64,000 nucleotides of DNA, from the NCBI RefSeq assembly GCF_043290135.1, contig NC_134710.1, positions 2,219,821 through 2,283,820 of the forward strand. Direction: 5' to 3'. The first letter of the stretch is position 1. Each line of letters begins with the position of its first letter. Under the pieces are notes generated by a model, which did not search any database, was not told where the DNA came from, and saw nothing but the letters and a program-made list of their open reading frames with translations. The DNA comes from Rhipicephalus microplus. Its lineage: Eukaryota; Arthropoda; Arachnida; Ixodida; Ixodidae. A program made the translations under genes and the position numbers. This document shows positions 55,276 through 64,000 of this stretch, in pieces.

Positions 55276-55844
55276 ACACAGCAAACGGTGCCTGCGTCAG
55301 CGTTTCGAGGTGAGAAAGGGGGGCGTAGGAGAGGAGGGGGCATAATGGCCACGAAGACGGATCTCTAGAAGGGGAAGCGAGCATAGACTACCCACTGCCT
55401 GCGTCGGCGTTGCAGGGTGAGAGATAGGGCAAACAAAAGACAGGAGGGCGCGCGCATGCGCAATGGTCATCTCTCACCGGGCATGCAAACGCGCAGGTAT
55501 ACGGATGCCTAAAGGAGAGAGAGGGGGGGGGAGCGTTGGTAGGGTGGCAGGCGCTGCCTCCAATGCGAGGCGAGAGGGGGAAGCGTAGGAGAGGAGAGAG
55601 AGGTGGAGAGAACACCAATGCGTAGGGAATGTGGTCACGCCGCCCGCTGGATTGTGCTCTACCATAACAAGCTTCGCATCTAAAACGAGGTTACTCGATT
55701 TAGGGAATGGCTTTTTCGTAATACCAAGAATACGACGCTTACTAGAGAGTCCCTTATGAAAAAATTTAATGTACTTCTATAAACAGGCTAATGTCATTCG
55801 ACATCACAATCTTTAAACTGTTTAATGTCAGTCTAATGCGCTTT

Positions 55845-56045
55845 CCTAATGCGTACCTAATGTGAGTCTAGTAGTGATTGGCCACTGTTAATCTATAGAG
55901 TTATGACATTAGAGTTTCTGATGACTATAGTCTAGTGCAAGTCTATAGAGGCCCGACATGAGAGTTTCTGATGACCATTGACTAGCGTTAGTCTATAGAG
56001 TCCTGACATCTGAGTTTCTGATGGACGTTGTCTAGTGAAGTGCTA
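55845..56045. repeat. 50-bp minisatellite, about 3-4 units
   Basis: CTATAGAG recurs at 55893, 55943 and 55993, and GAGTTTCTGATG at 55911, 55961 and 56011 (exact 50-base spacing). A fourth, weaker unit lies upstream. Units keep CTAGTG and GACAT. Confidence 0.8.
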
Positions 56046-56049
56046 TTGA

Positions 56050-56945
56050 GCATATGCATTAGGTTGACATCAAACGTCGTGTTGTAGACTAAGGGCCTAT
56101 GCCATCAACAGAACATTTGCTGAAAAGCAGATCAATAAATCGCTTCATTATTAAAATGAAAGTATGCACAAATTATAGGATTGTAAAGGAAATACCATCA
56201 GACCACTCCCACCAAACAGATCATAGTTTTTTACACATCAGAATCTTTTGAAGCCGATAAATAATGCTGCAAGTATATAATGCTTGCATTTGGAAACACG
56301 CATTACATTGTCAAGCAATTCAGTTCGGATAGGACAATAAATACGGCTAGTTCGTCCTTGTTTACAATTCTTGCGAAAGTCCTGTTTTATAAGTACAAAC
56401 AAAGAAACACCAAATGAGACATTTCCAGGAATAACTGCATTTGTATTTAATTTTTGACTTTGCACTGATGATAGGGTCTTTTATAGCACCGTCGTGGTGG
56501 CACCGCTGCTGTATTTAAAACCTGCAAGAGAGAACATAAAAACTTAGAAGGCGCTGAAGCATACATTTTAGCGCAGCACATGAATAGACATTACAATTGA
56601 TGAGTTATGCCTTTTTTAAATAGTGATATACATTTATCAGTTATATTAAATAATCCCTCTGGGTTCAATGTCGAACCACATAGCCTTGACTTCATGCTGC
56701 GTCGAAAAAAAAACTAACCACTATACATCAGTTCAGAGGGCTGCCGATTGATCAGTAATTGGAGAGAAGCCAGCTATCACAAACAGAGGAATCAGCTGAG
56801 TCAGCTTCTCTAAGGCAATATTGCAGAATAACCTCCTTTGACGATTCCAATGGCACGCAACGTATGACTACGGCATGCAACAGTGGGTCTATATTCCACA
56901 ACTTTGTTTTACACAAAGCTTCCACATTAAAATCCCTCTTCTTTA
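56050..56945. other. Unassigned sequence
   Basis: Short frames only, A+T-rich, no recognised gene or repeat. Confidence 0.4.
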
Positions 56946-56948
56946 ACT

Positions 56949-56962
56949 GAGAACTATATTGA
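56949..56962. repeat. Target-site duplication, 3' side
   Basis: GAGAACTATATTGA, identical to 62795-62808. Confidence 0.75.
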
Positions 56963-57315
56963 TTGATTGATTAGTGGAGTTTATTGGCGCAAGGGCCACA
57001 TATGGCCAAAGAGCGCCAGAGCGATGATAATGAACTGTGGGATGTGCAGTGTAGATAAAACAGATGTGACGTGGCTGTAAATGGGCCTAAAAAACAGTCG
57101 CTGTAGGTGCGTAAAAATATACATATAGTAAAATTATGACAATGACAAATGATGCAAACAATGGAGACATAAAATGGTTTAAAAGTGATAAGTATGTGAA
57201 ATAAAAACTTGGCATGGAGCACCAGTGCCTCGACAGAGCCCTTAATACAAGAGCATGGAGGCCTGGGCTCGTTGAAAGCTGCTATCACAGCGGCATCCTC
57301 TAAACAGAGGAAGCG

Positions 57316-60300
57316 CTATGAACCTGTTGGGCTAAAAACATTCAATACTACATCCTTTAAAAACCTTAAAACTGATTTTGCATCAAAAAGCGGCTCTTCA
57401 CCGAGAAACATAATCGGATGTAAAGGAAGATTATAGCGGTATGCTAAAGCAAAATATTTCTTTCTCTCCCTTTCAGCTTCCGCACACTCCAGGAGGACGT
57501 GGAGGACGGTTAGCCTGTCGCCACATCTACCACAAGTAGGAGGTTCATTGCCAGTCAAAAGAAAGCTATGGGTACCATAAGTGTGTCCTATTCTGAGGCA
57601 ACAGAATAGGACATCAGTTCGCCGTGTTCTTGTAGCGGAGGGCCAGTAACCCAACCGCGGCTTAATCAAATGAAGCTTATTATTTATTTCTGTGTCCCAC
57701 AAGCGTTGCCAGTGGTTTCGCAGTTTTTTACGTAGGAAGGGTTTTAGATCTGTTGCAGGGACAGTAGCAGTGGGGTTAACGACGCGCAATATAATTGACG
57801 TGGCCATTTGGTCAGCTAACACATTGCCCTCGATACTTCTATGGCCAGGTACCCAGCAAATAGTAACATGCTGGTTGGACATATACGCTGTACACAGAAC
57901 GGAATACAGCTCAATTATTACCAGATTTCTGAATCTGAAAAGGGATCTTCATGCATTTACGACACTTAACGAGTCTGTGAATATAATTTATTTTTTTATG
58001 TTTCATTTCCGTATATGCTTCACAGCGGACAATAGTGCATAACTCTCAGCCGTAAAATATACTTGTTTCCGGGTGCAGCACACCGGATTCCGAGAAGGAT
58101 GGTCCGACGGCTGCATAAGCCACCCCTGCATGCGACTTAGAAGCGTCAGTATAAAACTCTACGCATAAGTAGTTAGACTGGAGTTGTCGGAAATGCATTT
58201 TAATATGTGCTTCTGGTGCGTGTTTAGTGATCTCGGCAAATGAAATGTCACAATGTATGAGCTGCCACTGCCACGGCGCGGTAAACGTTTTGTTGTGGGC
58301 ATAGGACAAAGTTCTAGCAGCGGAACACCCATTTCCTCACTCAAGCTTCTCACACGCAAAGAGAACGGCTTTCTCGCTGCGGGTCGATAATGGTAGAGGG
58401 TGGCAGCAGTCATATCGTTTATAGCTGAATAAGAAGGATGCTTTATGTTTGCGTGTACCTTTATAAAATAAGTGAAACTGCTATAGGATCACTGCAGGTG
58501 AAGTGACCACAGATTCGACTCTACATAGAGACTCTGGATCGGACTTGTCCTGAAGGCCCCGGTTGCCAGTCGGATACCCAGATGGTGAACGGGGTCTAGG
58601 ATTTTCAAAGCACTTGGCGTTGCGGAATGATAAATTATAGAGGCATAATCAAGGCGCGACCAGACAAGGCTTTTGTACAAGTTCAAGAGACACTTCCGAT
58701 CACTACCCCATGTTGTACGTGATAGGAGCTTTAGGGGGTTCATCGCTTTCAGACATTTCATTTTTACATGTTTAATATGGGGTATAAACGTGAGCTTAGA
58801 ATCTAAAGTGATTCCCAGGAATTTATGCTCGTTGCTCACAGAGAGTTTTTCTCCCTTGATCGCAATATTTGGTAGTGGCATTACCCCTTGTTTGTTGGAG
58901 AAGAGTAGGCAAGTACTTTTCTGGGTGTTTATTTTAAAACCATTCTCATCCACCCATTTAGAGAATTTATTTATTCCAAGCTGCACTTGTCGTTCGCAGA
59001 TAGATAAATTGCATGATTTGAAACTCATCTGCACATCATCTACATACACGGAATAAAACATCATGCTTGGAATTACTGACTGCAGGGAGTTCATTTTTAC
59101 AAGGAAGAGTGTGCAACTAAGCACGCCCCCTTGCGGAACACCAGTCTCCTGGGTAAAAGATCAAGAGAGAGCATTTCCCACTTTTACGCGAAAGGTTCGA
59201 TTAGACAAATAGCTTTCAATTGTGTTTAACATGTTCCCATGGATGCCCATGGCGGCAAGATCGCGTAGAATCCCAAATCGCCATGTGGTATCCTACGCTT
59301 TCTCCAGGTCTAAGAATACCGAAAGTACAAACTACCTATGAATAAATGCATCTCTGATATATGTCTCTATGTGAACAAGGTGGTCTACTGTCGACCTCCC
59401 CTCTCTGAAACCACACTGAAAGGGGTCTAGTATACTGTTACTTTCTAGAAAGTGGGTTAAGCGGCGGTTTAACATTTTCTCATATAGTTTGCATAAAGAG
59501 CTTGTTAACGCTATTGGCCTGTAGCTGGCGGCCAAGGACGGGTCTTTGCCTTGTTTAAATACCGGGATGACTATCACTTCTTTCCATGACAATGGAATAT
59601 ATACAGCTTCCCACATGCTATTGAAGAGGGTTAGGAGTGTTTTTAGTGCTTCTGGGTGAAGATACTTGATCATTTCGTACATTATACGATCGCCACCTGG
59701 CGCCGAGTTGTTGCAGTGCGCAAGAGATGCCTTAAGTTCAGCTAATGAAAATGGGCAGTTGTAAGCCTCCCTGGATAGACGTTTACATTTAAGGGGTTGC
59801 CGCTCTTCGTGTTCTTTCAATCTTAATAACGTTTCTGTGTAGTGCGATGCACTTGAGACGTATTCAAAGTGTTTGCCCAGGCAGTCCGCCTGCTCCTCCA
59901 GACTCTCCTCTCGGCTACTTACCAAAGGTAGGGGGTGTGACTCCCGACCCAATAACTTGTTTACCCTATTCCAAACCTTCGTTTCATCGGTGTAAGAATT
60001 TATACCGGAGATGTACCTATTCCAACTTTCTTTCTTTGCAAGACGACGCGTTCTTCTGGCTTGGGACTTAACCTGCTTGAAATTGACAAGGCTTTCAGCC
60101 GTTGGGTAATTTCGGAGTAGTCTCCAAGCTTTATTTTGTCTATTGCGCGCTTTCCGACAATCGTCGTTCCACCAAGGGATGCGACGTTTATTGGTAATTC
60201 CGTTAGTTTGCTTGATACATTTCACTGCAGCGTCAATAATAAACCTGTTAGGTATGCTACAGCATCGTCTATGTTAAAATCAGCAATCTCATCTCCGTCT

Positions 60301-61081
60301 AAAAATGTAATTTCTCGAAATAGTTCCCAGTTGGCTGACTTGGTGTTCCAGCGAGGAAAGTCAGGCAAGCATGTATCTTCTTTTGTTAGCTTCAACATAA
60401 TCGGGAAGTGGTCACTCCCAAAGGGGTTCTTGAGAACGGACCACTCCAGATATGGAATTAATGTACTCGAGACAATACTCAGGTCTATAGAAGAGTATGT
60501 GTTGTGTGTAGTGCTATAGTACGTTGGTTCTTTTTTGTTTAGTAGACATGCACCTGACGAAAACAGAAAGTGTTCTATTAGGCGTCCTCGCGCATCTAAA
60601 CGGGAGTCGCCTCATAGGGGATTATGTGCATTTAGATCATCAGACTATATATGGCGGAGGAAGTTCATCAATTAAGCTTTGAAATTGTGTCTTTGAAAGT
60701 TGACAGCACGAGGGGATGTAAATAGAGGTAATTGTTAGTAGCTTCCCGAACAGCACTGCTCGGACAGCAACTGCCTCAAGAGAAGTTCAGAGGTTTAATT
60801 GCTTACAGGCAACACCTTTATCAACTATTATAGTGACACCGCCCAACGAAACGGCAGCGTCGTCACGGTCTTTGCAGAAGATGGCATATTGCTTTAGAAA
60901 GTGTTTGTGTGGACTTGAGATGTGTTTCCTGAACACACAGCACCTTTGGAGTATGTTTATTAAGAAGTTCTCTAATATCATCGAGGTTATGGAGAAGTCC
61001 TCTCACATTCCACTGTAAGATCTGTGTGTCCATTTTAGATGTGTTTTGTGCTGTGTGCTCAAGGATGGAATGATAGCTCAC
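57316..61081 (-). pseudogene. LINE ORF2: endonuclease, RT, RNase H
   Basis: Endonuclease starts MDTQILQWNVRGL and VLCVQETHLK (60863-61081). RT: PWWNDDCRKARNRQN, SAPGGDRIMYEM, YRPIALTSSLCKLYEKML and FREGRSTVDHL (59332-60225); motif A reads LDLEKA-stop-D (TAG at 59293-59295 where a Tyr codon is expected); then TGVPQGGVLS and YVDDVQMSF (59035-59046). RNase H: FYTDASKSHAG (58200) and WVPGHRSIEGNVLAD (57850). Tail: CGRCGDRLTVLHVLLEC (57500). Further stops after NALS (about 59158) and frameshifts between RNase H halves. Confidence 0.85.
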
Positions 61082-62422
61082 GGACCGTTTCCAGGGGCCG
61101 TGACACGAGATTTTTCTTTTTTGGATCGGTCGACGGAGTCGCGCCGATCCTTAGGCGCTGGCTGCGCCCTCACACTCGGTGTTGTGTCCATTGCCTCTGG
61201 CGAGGCGCTGGACACACGCTCTTGCGAGCGCTGCATTTGTTTTGAGGGCCTTGCCTCAAAAGACAAGACCTTTGCGGCCCCCAGCCCGTAGGTTGGTGGG
61301 TCTTTCTTGGATGGCGGAGCAGCACTGGCTGCAACCGCCGGGGGGCGGATGGCGTCACCGCTGGCTCACTACGCGTGTTCCAGACAGGCGCCGAGGGCCG
61401 TCGTGACGCTGCCCCCTGACGCGCCACTTCGGCAAAGCTAGTTTCTGGTAGGCAGGACACCTGCCTTCGTGCCTCCTTAAATGAAATGTTTTGTTTTACT
61501 TTAATTGTGACAATTTACTTTTCCTTTTTCCAGCACGGGCATGACCGCGAGTATGCGGCATGTTCCCCATTACAGTTCGCACAGTGAAGAGAGTTTTCAC
61601 AGGCATCTGATGTGTGCTCTTCACTGAAGCACTGCATTTCGCGCAAGTTAGGCGGTCTCGGCAGTTCTGTGAACTGTGGCCGAATCGCTGGCATTTGAAA
61701 CATCGGAGAGGGTTTGGTATATATGGCCTCACTCGAAGCTTGATATACCCAGCCTCAACGGAGTCGGGCAGTACACTTGAATTGAAGGTAAGTATCAGGT
61801 GTTTAGTCTGGATGTCTTTGCCATCACGCCTCATCCTAATTCGTTTCACGTTTATGACATTCTGTTCGCTGAAACCCTCCAGGAGTTCAGCCTCCGTCAG
61901 CCCTAACAGGTCATCATCTGAGACAACGCCACGGGTGGTGTTCATGGTTCGGTGTGGGGTTACTATTAATTTGGTATCTCCAAATTTCACGGAATTAGGC
62001 AATTTTTCATATTGTTTCTGGTCGCAGAGCTCCAACAGGAGGTCACCACTTGCCATTCTCGAAGCTTTATATCCTGGGCCAAAGATTTCTGTCAAAGACT
62101 TTGAAACAAGAAAAGGTGAAATTGTTCGCACTGGTTTGCCGGGTGTGTCAGCGTGGATAACGTGGAATCGGGGAAAGGATACTCTTTGGTGACCAAAAAA
62201 CTGGAAGACTTCATCGGTGCGCCCTCTTTTCTGAGGGCGATCAGGGAGTGGGGGGAAGGAGCTAGCCATAAGAAAAGGTTTATTTTCGGCAGCGGCGCCA
62301 GCCACCCACCATGGAGTCCTACAAGGGGACGCTGCAGGGTCTGTAAGCACAGGCCCTGCAGACGCCAGCTGTACACCACCACTATAATTGAATATGGTGT
62401 ATGCAAGGTAGGATAGCCACAC
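61082..62422 (-). pseudogene. LINE ORF1 with CCHC zinc knuckles
   Basis: The likely start is the ATG of MASSFPPLPDRPQKRGRTDE (about 62267). An RNA-recognition-like region follows (FHVIHADTPGKPVRTISPFL, KSLTEIFGPGYKASRM, TRGVVSDDDLLGLTEAELLE). The knuckle array is CFKCQRFGHSSQNC, CAKC and, after a frameshift near 61620, CENSLHCANCNGEHAAYSRSC. The C-terminal Ser/Pro/Arg-rich part continues to about 61082 in shifted frames. One shift near the second knuckle is the main damage. Confidence 0.8.
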
Positions 62423-62794
62423 AGGGTTAACCCTTGCCGCCAGGAAACACGGAAGTCAACGGAAGAGAGTAGAGGACAGGAAAGATTTAAAGTAAGAGAA
62501 AAGACAAAGATGTGAGGGGGAGACAGGAAAAGGCAACTCCCGATTCCCCCCAGGCGGGTCAATCCGGGGGTGCCGTCTACGTGAAGCCAGGGCTAAAGGG
62601 GTGTGTTGCCTCTGCCAGGGGGCCTTAAAGGTCCAATCACCCAGCGTCAGCTCAACCCCCAGGATCCCTTTTTCCCGGACACGGCAAAGCCACGCACGGC
62701 TAGGCGTGGGAGGGAGTCAAAACTCCCCCGTTAGCTCGGGTCTGTGGTGTCGCTACACACCAAACGCCTATTTGCGCAGGCGCCCCTGCGGGGA

Positions 62795-62808
62795 GAGAAC
62801 TATATTGA
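62795..62808. repeat. Target-site duplication, 5' side
   Basis: Identical to 56949-56962; sets the 5' end of the LINE at 62794. Confidence 0.75.
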
Positions 62809-63920
62809 GGGCTTATGCTCAGAGGTGCAAAGTCTTAGCCGTGTGCAGGGTTTTCCTACACTTGGGTGGCAGGGAGGTTCACCACAGCACTCCCCCTTAC
62901 TTGGTTAAGTAAGCTTCCAATTTTGTAGCCCCCGTCTTAGTTAACAAGTTGGGGGAGAAGGGGGCTGCCCCTACTCTTATGCGCCCGCCTATGTGCAAGA
63001 TGAAATTGAGCAACAAACAGGCACATGAAACGTAGAGCTACGTCTAGATGACACAGCTACACAACTCTAGTGAAAACAATTAAAAAATTGTGCTTTTCGT
63101 AACCTACAGTATATTACACAGATATGCATGTTGTAACATGTTACAGCTCATTTGTACGCATCTTTCTACAAGCAACAGATCGGAGGAAGCAAGGAAAACA
63201 TTTTTGTACCCTTGATTATTTTTGCATATTATTCAATAGCTAAAAATACATTATTTAGGTACCTTGAAGGGGTGATAAAAGCTTTATAAAGAAGGAAATA
63301 TTTTTACCTAGCTCCATGCTTTAGAGTGCACAGTTGCCCATGTTCACTAGCCATTATTGCAAATTATGAAATTGATCGCTGGTCATTAATAAGCACAAGA
63401 ATCTACACGGTTGTGTTGGCATTTACTGAACGTCTTGATAGGACAAGGTTAGGAACTCATTCTAAAGAAAACTTTCAACAGCAGAAAAAACATGCACAAT
63501 CAAAAGGGCGACAACACGAGCTAGTACTACTTTGTGTCCTCTCCCTTTTCTCTGTTGATAATTTGCCGCACCTTACAAAATTTTTTAGGCGATGAATTAC
63601 TCACCCGACCAAACACTTGCGTTACTCAAATATTTAAAGAAATAGCACATCACAGTGTTGAACTCATGGCTATTTTAAACCGTGCAGATGCCAAAAATAT
63701 TGCCTGAACCCTTACATCACAGAGATAATACAATTTAGAGTGTATGTAGGAGCTCAGCGAGGAAATAAAATGTACACTCAGGAGTGAACAGCATCATGAG
63801 CTAAGACGCCGACACAGAAAGAATAATGGATGCAGCAGTCCATGTATTTGCTTGCGCTCCTGTTTCCTCACAAGTACGTACCAACATGCCCAGTATGGTC
63901 AACATATATGTACAGTACTC
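62809..63920. other. Unassigned sequence downstream of the LINE 5' end
   Basis: The first 180 bp are G+C-rich (GGGGGCTGCCCC, CCCCCTTACTTGG) and could be older LINE leader sequence. The rest is A+T-rich with no gene. Confidence 0.35.
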
Positions 63921-63924
63921 ACGG

Positions 63925-64000
63925 ATTGAAACAGGACATTCGTAGTGCATGGCCGCCAATGCACATCGCTGCTCATGGGTGCTCGCGGAACCAGGATGTC
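63925..64000 (-). CDS. Possible exon at the window edge
   Basis: Minus strand reads to a donor TCC|GTGAGTAC at about 63924. One frame gives THEQRCALAAMHYECPVSI, another PMSSDVHWRPCTTNVLFQ. Cannot be assigned; it may be a further upstream exon of the FOX gene or another gene. Confidence 0.25.

Larger units (their letters stand above)
56963..62794 (-). mobile_element. Full-length I-clade LINE (second subfamily)
   Basis: Flanked by the 14-bp duplication GAGAACTATATTGA (56949-56962 and 62795-62808). The 3' end has AATAAA and a (TCAA)n tail; the 5' leader is about 400 bp and G+C-rich. ORF1 has a CCHC array; ORF2 has endonuclease, RT, RNase H and a Cys/His tail. 5832 bp, close to the reconstructed 5763 bp of the copy at 1256-7626 but a different subfamily by sequence. 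Only a handful of stops and frameshifts. Confidence 0.85.

Noticed and set aside
61614..62192. 192-codon plus-strand frame
   Set aside because: Antisense shadow of LINE ORF1.
62809..63000. Extension of the second full-length LINE beyond 62794
   Set aside because: The G+C-rich sequence looks leader-like, but the exact 14-bp duplication at 62795-62808 argues that the element ends there.

Overview
The window reads as nuclear DNA of an arthropod, most probably a hard (ixodid) tick. The reasons are spliced GT-AG coding exons, several RNase H-bearing I-clade LINEs, CR1/L2-type LINEs, RTE/BovB-type LINEs ending in (ATG)n tails, and repeated copies of a tRNA-derived SINE that resembles the tick Ruka family. 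There are no bacterial operons, CRISPR arrays or rRNA genes. The species assignment rests on recognised repeat styles, not on a search.

1-15.8 kb: two arms of a very long inverted repeat (left 1-1244 plus about 12.2-12.85 kb; right about 15.79-13.48 kb) surround a near-perfect 128-bp palindrome at 13101-13228. The left arm was split by two minus-strand LINEs: a full-length I-clade element (1256-7626, 11-bp target duplication) and a CR1/L2-type element (about 7696-12085). The I-clade copy is itself broken in ORF1 by a 595-bp inverted LINE fragment with its own 13-bp duplication. Both arms keep the end of one reading frame plus an AATAAA signal. 15.8-20 kb is nearly empty.

20-36 kb: stacked mobile DNA. 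In order: a SINE, an RTE tail, a candidate LTR, a minus-strand Ty3/gypsy pol remnant, a 5'-truncated I-clade LINE, a 221-bp tandem duplication, a longer RTE copy with a decayed active site, SINEs, and a CR1 LINE.

36-55 kb: the main host gene, on the minus strand. Seven exons joined in consistent phase (49395 to 36246) encode about 371 residues. They contain a divergent forkhead (FOX) winged-helix domain and a C-terminal basic stretch. One extra G in an 8-G run of the exon at 46548-46718 breaks the frame. Upstream exon candidates lie at 54309-54765 and around 54.9 kb. The introns hold SINEs, LINE fragments and satellites.

55-64 kb: a 50-bp minisatellite, then a full-length minus-strand I-clade LINE (56963-62794, 14-bp target duplication), then sequence with no clear gene, and a possible exon at the very end of the window. 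Nearly all LINEs lie on the minus strand and all recognised SINEs on the plus strand.
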